Below, in pieces: positions 35,833-44,567 of a stretch of DNA of 64,000 nucleotides. The notes beneath the pieces are model-generated. The model searched no databases, was not told the origin of the DNA, and saw nothing but the letters and a program-made list of their open reading frames with translations. Within the stretch, counting starts at the first letter, position 1. Every line of letters begins with the position of its first letter. A program made the translations under genes and the position numbers. The DNA is taken from positions 1 to 64,000 of the forward strand of contig JABSPL010000193.1 in the NCBI GenBank assembly GCA_013215105.1. The letters run 5' to 3'. This stretch comes from Flavobacteriaceae bacterium (GTDB lineage: Bacteria > Bacteroidota > Bacteroidia > Flavobacteriales > Flavobacteriaceae).

Positions 35833-37131
35833 TTAGATTAAAGATATCCTTACTTTCTTTTTCTTTAATCTGGTGTTGTTTACTTTTTCTATAAGTCCGA
35901 AAACTTCGGACTTATGTACCGACACAAAAGCACAGTCTTGTTTTAGTTCTATAGTACCTAGTTTATCGTTATCTAATCCAGCTTTTTTCAAAAACATACC
36001 GACTATATCTCCTTTCGATATTTTATCTTTTCGACCTCCCGATATAAATAGAGTTGCCCATAAAGGCTCTTGAGGTAAAGGTTTTCTCTGTAGAATTTCT
36101 TCTTTGTAGTTCTCTATAAATTCAGGTAGGTTTTCGTCTTTATGGGTAAACACATAAGCAGTTCCCTTGCTATTCATCCTCGCTGTTCTACCGTTTCGGT
36201 GAGTAAACTCTTCCTTTTTTAGCGGAAGTTGATAGTGTACTATATAGTCTAAGTCTTGTATATCGATACCTCTTGCCGCCAAATCGGTTGCTATTATTAT
36301 ATTATGAGTTCCGTTTCTGAATTTTATTAAGGCTCTTTCTCTATCTTTTTGCTCCATACCTCCATAAAAACAACCGTGAGATACACCTTTTTTGTCTAAA
36401 TACTCACTAACTCGTTGTATAGTGTCTTTATAGTTGCAAAATATAATTCCTGACTTATCGCCTATATGACAAAGAGTTTTTACTAGTATATCTAGTTTGT
36501 CCTTGGTAGGTGACATTACTGTTTTTATTTTCAGTAATGATTGTTTTTTTTGTAAGAAATTGATTGTTTTACAATCCTTCATATTGACAAAACTTGGTAT
36601 TTCTACCCCTTGTGTTGCCGAAGTTAATATTCTTCTCTCTAAATTAGGTAGAGACGATATTATATCTATCATTTCATCTTCAAAACCTATTTCTAGTGAT
36701 TTGTCATATTCGTCTAATATTATTGTTTTTATATTAGAGACATCAAAAACTTCTCTACGGATATGGTCAGATATTCTCCCTGGAGTACCTATAAGTATAG
36801 CAGGTCTGTGTTTTATTTCTATCTTGTCTTTTGATCCGGCTCTACCTCCGTAGACTGCATTTATCTTAAAACCGGAACCCATATTTCGGGCTACTTGTTC
36901 TATTTGTATAGCTAACTCTCTTGAGGGAACTACTATTAAGGCTTGTATCTCTCGGTTTTTTTCGTCTAAAATAGATATTAAAGGCAGTAAGAAAGCCAAG
37001 GTTTTACCCGAACCTGTAGGTGATAATATAACTGTGTTTGGGTTGTTGCTAATAGTATCCATAGCCTGAGTTTGCATCGGATTAAGCTTAGCTATATTTA
37101 GTTTATCGAGTATCTGGGGTATATTTGCCAT
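35833..37131 (-). CDS. DEAD-box-type RNA helicase with DbpA-like C-terminus
   Basis: This 432-residue helicase has motif I SPTGSGKT (37-44), Ia PSRELA, motif II as DEYD (140-143) instead of DEAD, motif III SAT (171-173) and motif VI HRNGRTARM. A DbpA-type RNA-binding domain occupies about 355-432 (LFISGGRKDKISKGDIVG). In DbpA this domain targets helix 92 of 23S rRNA, so a role in 50S assembly is likely but inferred. The DEYD form keeps both acidic residues. Confidence 0.9.
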   Translation of the reverse strand: MANIPQILDKLNIAKLNPMQTQAMDTISNNPNTVILSPTGSGKTLAFLLPLISILDEKNREIQALIVVPSRELAIQIEQVARNMGSGFKINAVYGGRAGSKDKIEIKHRPAILIGTPGRISDHIRREVFDVSNIKTIILDEYDKSLEIGFEDEMIDIISSLPNLERRILTSATQGVEIPSFVNMKDCKTINFLQKKQSLLKIKTVMSPTKDKLDILVKTLCHIGDKSGIIFCNYKDTIQRVSEYLDKKGVSHGCFYGGMEQKDRERALIKFRNGTHNIIIATDLAARGIDIQDLDYIVHYQLPLKKEEFTHRNGRTARMNSKGTAYVFTHKDENLPEFIENYKEEILQRKPLPQEPLWATLFISGGRKDKISKGDIVGMFLKKAGLDNDKLGTIELKQDCAFVSVHKSEVFGLIEKVNNTRLKKKKVRISLI

Positions 37132-37220
37132 TATCTGTTTTATTTTATGGCAAAAATAGGATTAAATAACCAACCTCAACGCCAATTATTTGTAAAATTA
37201 TTCAAAGATACAATGTGGTA

Positions 37221-38672
37221 TTAATCAATAATAAATTTAAACCCTAAAGAGATTATATAAGAATTAAAATCGATGTTCCGCTTATACATACTATAGTCTA
37301 AACTAATATTCTTGAGTCCTAAAGCTTTGAAAATATGTTTTTCAACAAAAATATCGGTGTATTTTAATCCTAAACCATATTGGCTAGAATTGAATTCTGA
37401 CAAGTCATAATCGGAAGTATAATAAAGGGAGGTAGATATATTTTTGTTATAAGCCGAAAAATAATCAGACTTAGTTTGATTGTAGTATCTATAAGAAGGG
37501 TATAGGGTCCATTTATCATTTAACTTTATAGGTAACTCTATACTTAGAGTGTTAGAAACAATACCCCAATCGTCAAAATAGTATCTGTAATAGGTTTTAA
37601 ATATCAAAAATTCATTGATATAATGATTATATCTAAACCCTATTGGTGTTTTTAATCGACTATCAGGTAGTCTCTCTACAGCATCGGCTAAGTGAAACAC
37701 ATCAACATTGCTAGGATTGGTGTAGTTGGGGATATTTGAGGGATTACCTATGTAAAAATCATCTTTATCTTCAAAATAAACTCTTTGCATAGGGCTAGAT
37801 AATAGTCCGTTTTGCATGATAATATCAGAAAATATAGAGAATTGTGAATTCTTACTAAGTATCTGAGAGAGACTCAGCGAAACAGAATATGTATTCCTGT
37901 TAGTATTTGTTATTTCATTGTATTGTGTAGCTACCCAAGTGGTATTACTGTTTTTGTCAGTTTCTAGTCCTTCACTGTTCAGTATATCTACATTAGCAAA
38001 AAAACTACTATTAAGACTACCTTCGGTCCTTCTGTATGTTTCTATTTCTGTCGGATAAATAGGTGTTACCTTGTCTAAGAAAAGACCTAAATTAATCCCT
38101 ATTTCAGTGTTTTTCTGATTAAATAATTTAGTAAAACCGGTATTGAAACCTATAGAAGTATAGTCATACTCATCAGAGATGCTAAAGCTAGCAGTATATA
38201 TCTCATTTCGATCATCTGACCAGTGGCTGTAACTTACATTGCAACTAAGCCAAGTGTCTTGTCCAGAGGCCCCTGATGAAGCAAGCCAAGGAGTACCTAT
38301 TACGGTTTTAGTCTCGGCAGAAGTAGATGTTGATGCTCCACTAGTGTTACTTGTGCTACTTGTAGAGTGTTTAAAAGGATTCAAATTACTAGACGAAGCA
38401 GACGTATATGCCGATACCGTAAAACCAATAGACAATATGTCATCGGCATTCATAGGTATCAAAATATCGATACTTCCAGCAATATCGGTTAATTCTTCTG
38501 TTCCAATACCTCCGTTTACTGCTGAATTCTTACCTTTTTGACTGTAAAAACTAGATAATACGTCTATTTCCACATTATCTAAAACTCTTCTTTTATATTC
38601 TTTGTTGTCTTTAGTCTGAGATATAGAAGCTACCGAAAATCCAAAAAACATATACAATATTAAATTCTTCAT
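37221..38672 (-). CDS. DUF3570 outer-membrane beta-barrel protein
   Basis: This 483-residue protein has a signal peptide (1-19) and a predicted barrel of alternating strands, ending in a C-terminal aromatic-rich strand (ISLGFKFIID). A Ser/Thr-rich linker at about 90-120 is typical of the DUF3570 family. It is the last gene of a minus-strand cluster coding for a haem-motif lipoprotein, thioredoxin, ApbE, DUF4266 and then this protein. It could be the outer-membrane part of that system. Function unknown. Confidence 0.85.
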   Translation of the reverse strand: MKNLILYMFFGFSVASISQTKDNKEYKRRVLDNVEIDVLSSFYSQKGKNSAVNGGIGTEELTDIAGSIDILIPMNADDILSIGFTVSAYTSASSSNLNPFKHSTSSTSNTSGASTSTSAETKTVIGTPWLASSGASGQDTWLSCNVSYSHWSDDRNEIYTASFSISDEYDYTSIGFNTGFTKLFNQKNTEIGINLGLFLDKVTPIYPTEIETYRRTEGSLNSSFFANVDILNSEGLETDKNSNTTWVATQYNEITNTNRNTYSVSLSLSQILSKNSQFSIFSDIIMQNGLLSSPMQRVYFEDKDDFYIGNPSNIPNYTNPSNVDVFHLADAVERLPDSRLKTPIGFRYNHYINEFLIFKTYYRYYFDDWGIVSNTLSIELPIKLNDKWTLYPSYRYYNQTKSDYFSAYNKNISTSLYYTSDYDLSEFNSSQYGLGLKYTDIFVEKHIFKALGLKNISLDYSMYKRNIDFNSYIISLGFKFIID

Positions 38673-38682
38673 AGTCTATAAT

Positions 38683-38892
38683 TTAGTTACAGCCACAGCC
38701 ACCTCCTGTTTTCCCTCCGTTTGCCCCCATGGCAGATTCTCTGTAAATATGAAAACTAGTTTCAAATTTCAAAGATTTTCTTTTTGTCAATGTCATATCA
38801 GGGTCATTTATGTTTATTTTCTCATATTCCTTCACCATAACACACGATGACATGCTTATAGCTATAGTAAGGAATGCTATTTTATTTTTCAT
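38683..38892 (-). CDS. DUF4266 small lipoprotein with Gly/Cys tail
   Basis: This 69-residue protein has a lipobox MSSCVMVKEYEK at Cys17, a DUF4266 body (KFETSFHIYRESAMGANGG) and the terminal motif GGGCGCN with two cysteines. The signal and tail leave only about 50 residues outside the membrane. Overlap with the end of apbE by 11 bases shows tight coupling. The conserved tail suggests a metal, flavin or modification site. No function is proven. Confidence 0.85.
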   Translation of the reverse strand: MKNKIAFLTIAISMSSCVMVKEYEKININDPDMTLTKRKSLKFETSFHIYRESAMGANGGKTGGGCGCN

Positions 38893-39862
38893 ATATGTTT
38901 ATGTTGTCAGAACTATGAATTTTGCCTTTATTATCTATTAGCAGACATTCTGTATTAGGTAGTTGGTTTATCCTATCCAGACCTGCTTCAATACCCATTA
39001 CAAAAACCGATGTTGCTAATGCATCTGCTAGTTCGGCTTTTTCGGCAAACACACTAACACTAACTATTCCTTCGGAAGGATACCCTGTCCTAGGGTCTAT
39101 TATATGAGAATATTTACGTCCCTCGAAACTAACAAACTTCTCATAATTTCCAGAAGTAACTACAGCTCCTTTTTTAAGAGATAAGGTGGCGAAATTCTTG
39201 TTTTTATTCATAGGGTTGATTATTGCAACCTTCCAATAATCGCCATTCAATTGCTTTCCCCAGGTGTTCATATCTCCCGAAGCGTTTACAATCCCCGATA
39301 TAACTCCTTTGCTTATCAATAATTGCTTAGCCATATCTGCAGCATAACCTTTACCTATCGACCCGAAACCTATTTTCATCCCTCTTGTAGGTAAGTAAAC
39401 GGTACTTTCCGACTTATCTAATATTATATTAGTATAACCAACTTTAGAAACCGATTTAGCAATAATTTCCTCAGAAGGTTTTTTTTTCATACTTCCATCA
39501 AATTTCCAAACTTTATCCATAGAAGCATAACTAATATCGAAAGCACCGTCTGTTAGTCTCGATAAAACAATGCTTCTCTCTATGAGTCTATAAAGTTCTT
39601 TACTTACTTTAACTGGTTTTATACCAGAGTTTCTGTTTATTTCAGATGTTTCAGAATTCACATCCCAAGAGGAAATAATTCTTTCTATTCTTTTTATTTC
39701 AAAAACAGCTAAATCTATGTATTTGTCAGCCTCAGAATAATCTTTGGCAACAACAGATATTTCGAAACCACAGCCCATAAGTATCATTTTTCGAGTAAAA
39801 AAACTCTGAGAATGTAAGACGTTAGTTAGTGTAAATACACATATGTATATGTATAGTTTCAT
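38882..39862 (-). CDS. apbE: FAD:protein FMN transferase
   Basis: This 326-residue ApbE-family enzyme has a signal peptide (1-18). Family motifs are FDISYASMDKVWKFDG, IGFGSIGKGYAADMAKQLL (FAD binding), GDMNTWGK, GAVVTSGNYEKF, HIIDPRTGYPSEG and LADALATSVFVMG (the Mg/FMN-transfer site). It attaches FMN to Ser/Thr in exported redox proteins. No obvious S/T-G-A-T acceptor was seen in its neighbours. It follows the thioredoxin gene by 3 bases. Confidence 0.93.
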   Translation of the reverse strand: MKLYIYICVFTLTNVLHSQSFFTRKMILMGCGFEISVVAKDYSEADKYIDLAVFEIKRIERIISSWDVNSETSEINRNSGIKPVKVSKELYRLIERSIVLSRLTDGAFDISYASMDKVWKFDGSMKKKPSEEIIAKSVSKVGYTNIILDKSESTVYLPTRGMKIGFGSIGKGYAADMAKQLLISKGVISGIVNASGDMNTWGKQLNGDYWKVAIINPMNKNKNFATLSLKKGAVVTSGNYEKFVSFEGRKYSHIIDPRTGYPSEGIVSVSVFAEKAELADALATSVFVMGIEAGLDRINQLPNTECLLIDNKGKIHSSDNINIYEK

Positions 39863-39865
39863 TTA

Positions 39866-40294
39866 TTAAAATGATTTTAAGATTTCTATATATTCACTAG
39901 GAGATACTTTGGAATAACCAGTAGTGCCTAATACCTTTTGGTTATAATCAAGGACTACGACTAGAGGGAAAAAACCTTTTTGATTATATTTCTCAGCTAA
40001 AGCATTGTTTTTGGCTTGTACGTCTTTAGTTAGTTTGTTTTTTCTTTTCCTAGGGAAATCTAATTTTAATAGAGTCCAATTGTCTTTTGAATGGTTTTTA
40101 AAAAGCTCAGAATTCCATATTTCTTTTTCTAATTTCATACAAGGAGCACACCAGTCTGAGCCTTGAAAAACCATTATAATATTAGTTTTTCTTTTTTTAG
40201 ACTCTTCTAAGGCTTTATCGAAATCGGTATGCCATTGTTGAGCATTAGAGAATATGCTTGTAGTTAGGAAAAGTAAAAAAATCACTTTATTCAT
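39866..40294 (-). CDS. Exported thioredoxin-like protein
   Basis: This 142-residue protein has a signal peptide (1-18, SNAQ) and a thioredoxin fold with the active site DWCAPCMKLEKEIW (CAPC). It would run dithiol-disulfide exchange in the periplasm. Neighbours with exposed cysteines, the DUF4266 tail and the CxxCH lipoprotein, are possible substrates. Second gene of the cluster. Confidence 0.88.
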   Translation of the reverse strand: MNKVIFLLFLTTSIFSNAQQWHTDFDKALEESKKRKTNIIMVFQGSDWCAPCMKLEKEIWNSELFKNHSKDNWTLLKLDFPRKRKNKLTKDVQAKNNALAEKYNQKGFFPLVVVLDYNQKVLGTTGYSKVSPSEYIEILKSF

Positions 40295-40344
40295 ATTATT
40301 TGTATTTGTATAGATTTTAAAATAGTAATCATCAATAATAAGGG

Positions 40345-40716
40345 TTATTCGAGGTACCCATCATCTTTCCATTTAGATATAAGTTCTCTATTTGATGTGG
40401 ATAATTTATTGTTTGGAGGCATGAAGTTAGTTTCGGCATTTATTCTTTCCAATAAATTTCCGTTCTCAATAGCATCTTTTAAATTAGAGTAATTGGATAA
40501 GTCTAAATTTGCTTTGGGACTGTTTCCGCTATGACACGATAAACAATTGTTTGATATTATAGACTTTATGGGAGAACTGTATTTGGTTTTTGTATCCTCT
40601 CCTTCTCCTTGATCATCTACTACTTCTTTAGGAGCCAGATCTTCATTGTTTTCTTTTTCACTACAAGCGAAGAAGAAAATAAATGTTATAAATAAAATTA
40701 TTTTGCAATTATTCAT
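40345..40716 (-). CDS. Lipoprotein with c-type haem motif
   Basis: This 123-residue lipoprotein has Cys18 in FFACSEKEN, an acidic linker at about 25-48 and a single CLSCH haem-binding motif (NNCLSCHSGNSPKANLDL). A Met in FMPPNNKL near residue 100 could be the axial ligand. It resembles the short cytochrome c domains called planctomycete-type. It is the first gene of the cluster and makes an electron-transfer role plausible. Confidence 0.8.
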   Translation of the reverse strand: MNNCKIILFITFIFFFACSEKENNEDLAPKEVVDDQGEGEDTKTKYSSPIKSIISNNCLSCHSGNSPKANLDLSNYSNLKDAIENGNLLERINAETNFMPPNNKLSTSNRELISKWKDDGYLE

Positions 40717-41033
40717 AAGTTTAAGTATTTGATAGTAATATAGGTTTTTATAATTATATATGCAAGGAAGGTGTTGTTTTTTGTGATTTTTCTTAGTCTT
40801 TTAAAGACTATTAACCGTGTGTTTTTAGTTGTAGTTTAAAGAATTTATAATTTTGTTGTTTTTATTAGTCTTTGATTGATATGTTGTTATATGGTATATT
40901 GATGGTTTTAATAGGTGTTGACTTAATTTTAACTAGGTATAGGGCTTGTATATGTGTTAATATTTTTATATTTTTACTTTTGTATTTGTTAAATCCAATA
41001 CAACTAATATTTAATAATTTTAATGATAAACAA
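40717..41033. other. Intergenic region before M16 pair
   Basis: This 317-base AT-rich gap separates the redox cluster (minus) from the M16 peptidase pair (plus). TAATTTTG (40848-40855) and TACTTTTG (40975-40982) both match the -7 box, the latter about 51 bases before the ATG. The reading frame of the peptidase is open from 40872, but the residues before 41034 are a hydrophobic run with no family match and were left out. Confidence 0.45.
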
Positions 41034-42368
41034 ATGAAAAAAAAAATTTATTATGCAATTTCTCTTTTATTGCTTACAGCCACGGTTGTAGCTCAGAAGG
41101 TAGAATTCGAAGAGTATAACTTATCTAACGGACTACACGTTATATTACATCAAGACAACACAGCACCTGTGATAACTACTTCGGTAATGTATCATGTAGG
41201 AGCTAAGGACGAAAACCCTGAAAGAACAGGATTTGCACATTTTTTTGAGCATTTATTGTTTGAAGGAACAGAAAACATTGGAAAAGGTGAGTTTTTTAAA
41301 ATAATAAGCTCTAATGGTGGTACTAACAATGCTAATACTACTCAAGATCGTACTTATTATTACGAAGTTTTTCCTTCTAACAAGCTAGAGTTAGGTCTTT
41401 GGTTAGAGTCTGAAAGAATGCTACACCCAGTAATAGATCAATTAGGTGTTGACACTCAAAACGAGGTGGTAAAAGAAGAAAAAAGGATGAGGTACGATAA
41501 TTCTCCTTACGGAATGTGGATGCCTACTACTTTTAAAAACATTTTCAGTAAACATCCTTACCGTTGGACTACTATAGGTTCTATGGAGCATTTGGATGCT
41601 GCTACTTTAGAAGAATTCATGGCTTTTAACGATAAATTTTATGTTCCTAACAATGCTACTTTGGTAGTTGCAGGAGATATCGATGTTGTTAAAACCAAAA
41701 AGATGATTGAGGACTATTTTGGTACTATTCCTAGAGGACAAGATATAAAAAGAGAGACTTTTGTAGAAGATCCAATTACCGAAAAAATATTGGTAACTCA
41801 ATACGATGCTAATATACAAATACCAGCTACTTTCAATATTTTCAGAACTCCTTCTATGAAGACAAGAGAGTCTAGAGTATTAGATTTCATATCTACGTTG
41901 TTAAGTGAGGGTAAAAGTTCAAGACTTTACAAAAAACTGGTTGATGACAAAAAGAAAGCTATGCAAATAGCAGCTTTTAACTTTTCACAAGAAGACTATG
42001 GAGTTTATATAATATTAGCTTTGCCTTTGGGAGATGTTACTCTTGAAGACCTAAACGCTGAAATAACCGAAGAAATAGTAAAACTACAGACCGAATTAAT
42101 TTCAGAAAGAGAATTTCAGAAATTAAAGAATATCTACGAAAACAATTTCGTGAGTTCTAACTCAGGAGTAGAGAATATAGCTAACTCTTTAGCTAAGTAT
42201 AATATGCTTTTTGGTAATACAGATCTTATAAATACTGAAATAGAAATATACAATTCTATAACAAGAGAAGATATAAGAAATGTAGCTAAAAAATATTTGA
42301 ACGCTAATCAGAGTATGGTTATGGAATATTTACCTAAAGAAGCAGCTGTACTAGAAGCTAAAAAATAA
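41034..42368 (+). CDS. M16 zinc peptidase, catalytic subunit
   Basis: This 444-residue pitrilysin-type protease has a signal peptide (1-21, TVVAQ) and the inverted zinc motif HFFEH (His69, Glu72, His73), with the third ligand Glu in NEVVKEEKRMR. The ATG at 41034 was chosen because it gives a clean signal peptide. It pairs with the next gene, 13 bases downstream. Periplasmic breakdown of peptides is the usual role. Confidence 0.92.
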   Translation: MKKKIYYAISLLLLTATVVAQKVEFEEYNLSNGLHVILHQDNTAPVITTSVMYHVGAKDENPERTGFAHFFEHLLFEGTENIGKGEFFKIISSNGGTNNANTTQDRTYYYEVFPSNKLELGLWLESERMLHPVIDQLGVDTQNEVVKEEKRMRYDNSPYGMWMPTTFKNIFSKHPYRWTTIGSMEHLDAATLEEFMAFNDKFYVPNNATLVVAGDIDVVKTKKMIEDYFGTIPRGQDIKRETFVEDPITEKILVTQYDANIQIPATFNIFRTPSMKTRESRVLDFISTLLSEGKSSRLYKKLVDDKKKAMQIAAFNFSQEDYGVYIILALPLGDVTLEDLNAEITEEIVKLQTELISEREFQKLKNIYENNFVSSNSGVENIANSLAKYNMLFGNTDLINTEIEIYNSITREDIRNVAKKYLNANQSMVMEYLPKEAAVLEAKK

Positions 42369-42381
42369 AATAAAAAAACAA

Positions 42382-44424
42382 ATGAAAACTAAATTATTTT
42401 CAATAATACTAGCTTTTGTATCGATAGGTATGATAGCTCAGATAGACAGAACTAAGCAACCTAAATCGGGAGCTTCGCCTGTTATAAAATTAAAAACACC
42501 AGTTAGTTTTGAGCTTAAGAACGGGCTTAAAGTACTAATAGTCGAAAATCATAAGCTGCCTACGGTAACTATATCTATGTCTTTAGATAATAAGCCATTT
42601 GCTCTTGGCAACAAAAAAGGAGTAAAGTCTCTTTTGGGAGGCTTATTAGGTGCTGGTAGTACTAATATGAGTAAAACCGAGTTTGACGAAGAAATAGATT
42701 TCTTAGGAGCCTCTATAGGTTTTAGTTCGCAGTCAGGTTATATGACTACATTGACTAAGCATCTACCTAAAGTATTAGATATGTTTGCTGACTCGGCACT
42801 TAATCCTTTGTTCTCTCAAGATGAGTTTGATAAATTGATGAAGCAAAACATAGAAGGGATAAAAAGTGGCGTTAATAGTGTTAAAGCTATAGCATCAAGA
42901 AATCAAAGCTTCTTAACTTATGGTTCTAATCATCCTTTTGGAGAGTTCGATACCGAAGAGAAAATGAGTAAAATAACTTTAGCAGATGTTAAAGATTATT
43001 ATGCTAAATACTTCTTGCCGAACAATGCTTATATGGTTATAACAGGTGATGTTAATCCTAAAAAAATAAAAAAGCAAATAAAGAAATTGTTTAAAAAGTG
43101 GAAAAAAGCAGATTTAGAAATCACAAGTTTACCAGTAGTAAACGATGTAGCTAAAACTGAAATAAACTTTATAAACATGGCTAATGCAGTACAGTCTGAA
43201 ATAGCTGTTATAAACACTGTGACTCTTAAAAAAGGAGATTCTGACTATTTTGCAGCTCTTTTGGCTAACAAAATATTAGGTGGCGGTGGTACTGCTAGGT
43301 TATTTATGAACTTAAGAGAAGATAAAGCATTTACTTACGGTGCGTATTCTTCTTTGGGAGCTAGCAGGTATATAAGTCGTTTTAAAGCTTCTGCAAGTGT
43401 TAGAAACGAAGTTACCGATAGTGCTGTAGTTGCATTTTTGGAAGAAATAAAAAACATAAGAGACCTTAAAGTTAGTGAAGAAGAGTTGAAAAACGCTAAA
43501 GCTGAATACTTAGGTAAGTTTATAATGGCTACTGAAGAGCCTAGTGTTACTGCTGGTTATGCTCTTGATATAAAAATCAATAACCTGCCTGCAGATTATT
43601 ATGAAAAATATATAGAAAATATAAATGCTGTAACTGTAGAGCAAATACAAGCTGTAGCTAACAAATATATAAAAGCTGATAATTTACGTATAGTAATAGT
43701 TGGTAAAGGTAGTGATGTAGTTAATGGTCTTGAGACTCTTCCTTATGAAATCAAATATTTTGACAAGAAAGGTAATCCTATAGAAAAACCAGTTTTTAGT
43801 TTAGATATACCAGAAGGTGTAACTGTAGAGACTATAATGGATGCTAGTCTTAAAGCTATGGATCCTTCTTCTAAAGTAAAAAGTATTTCTTATAAGTACA
43901 AAGCAGAAATGCAAGGTCAAGTTTTGGAGTTGGACATGAAAACAAAGGCTCCTAATAAGCTAAGTGTTTCTATGTCTATGATGGGTATGGTTATGAGTAA
44001 GCAAGTTTTTAACGGTACTATTGGTTATAATGAGGCTCAAGGACAGAATATTCCTTTTACTCAGGAACAATTAGATGAGTATTTGGCTTCTTCTTTTCCT
44101 TTTAACGAAATCAGCTACAAAAAGACTGCTACTCTATCTTCTTTCGAGATGCTTGATGGTAAAAAAGTTTATTTAGTAAAAACTAAAAAAACAAAAACAG
44201 TGTTTTACGATTCTGAAACTTTCTTTAAAGTAAAAGAAGTCGAAGTGCAAAAAGGACCAGGAGGTCAAGAAATGGAAACTATCGTAATGTATTCTGACTA
44301 CAAAGAAGTAGATGGAGTTATGATACCTCATACTTACAAGATGTTCTTCGGGCCACAAGAAATAAACTTCGAACTAGTTAGTGCTACTATAAACGCTAAA
44401 ATAGAAGATAAAGTATTTGAATAA
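42382..44424 (+). CDS. M16 family protein, non-catalytic subunit with extra C-terminal domain
   Basis: This 680-residue protein has a signal peptide (1-20). Residues about 35-450 are M16-like, but the HxxEH motif is missing (LLGGLLGAGSTNMSKTEF at that place), so it should be inactive and partner the preceding subunit. SEIAVINTVTLKKGD and GGGGTARLFMNLREDKAFTY are the substrate-binding half. Residues about 470-680 form an extra LolA/LppX-like beta domain (MQGQVLELDMKTKAPNK). Such two-gene pairs are common in Bacteroidota. Confidence 0.88.
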   Translation: MKTKLFSIILAFVSIGMIAQIDRTKQPKSGASPVIKLKTPVSFELKNGLKVLIVENHKLPTVTISMSLDNKPFALGNKKGVKSLLGGLLGAGSTNMSKTEFDEEIDFLGASIGFSSQSGYMTTLTKHLPKVLDMFADSALNPLFSQDEFDKLMKQNIEGIKSGVNSVKAIASRNQSFLTYGSNHPFGEFDTEEKMSKITLADVKDYYAKYFLPNNAYMVITGDVNPKKIKKQIKKLFKKWKKADLEITSLPVVNDVAKTEINFINMANAVQSEIAVINTVTLKKGDSDYFAALLANKILGGGGTARLFMNLREDKAFTYGAYSSLGASRYISRFKASASVRNEVTDSAVVAFLEEIKNIRDLKVSEEELKNAKAEYLGKFIMATEEPSVTAGYALDIKINNLPADYYEKYIENINAVTVEQIQAVANKYIKADNLRIVIVGKGSDVVNGLETLPYEIKYFDKKGNPIEKPVFSLDIPEGVTVETIMDASLKAMDPSSKVKSISYKYKAEMQGQVLELDMKTKAPNKLSVSMSMMGMVMSKQVFNGTIGYNEAQGQNIPFTQEQLDEYLASSFPFNEISYKKTATLSSFEMLDGKKVYLVKTKKTKTVFYDSETFFKVKEVEVQKGPGGQEMETIVMYSDYKEVDGVMIPHTYKMFFGPQEINFELVSATINAKIEDKVFE

Positions 44425-44450
44425 TATTTTATAGAGTTTAATAATAAAAT

Positions 44451-44485
44451 AAAAAAGGGTTCATCAATAAAGATGAACCCTTTTT
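44451..44485 (+). terminator. Rho-independent terminator
   Basis: AAAAAAGGGTTCATC, a six-base loop and GATGAACCCTTTTTC form a strong stem downstream of the M16 pair. It could also serve the convergent hemN from the other side. Confidence 0.88.
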
Positions 44486-44567
44486 CGGTTTATAAACTTA
44501 GTCTAGACTACTAGATGGGGAATTGCTAGGTTTATTTTTATAATAACGCGAATATCGTATATATATA

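Noticed and set aside
40872-41033. Upstream extension of the M16 peptidase
   Set aside because: The added residues are hydrophobic and AT-rich, and would bury the clean signal peptide that starts at 41034.
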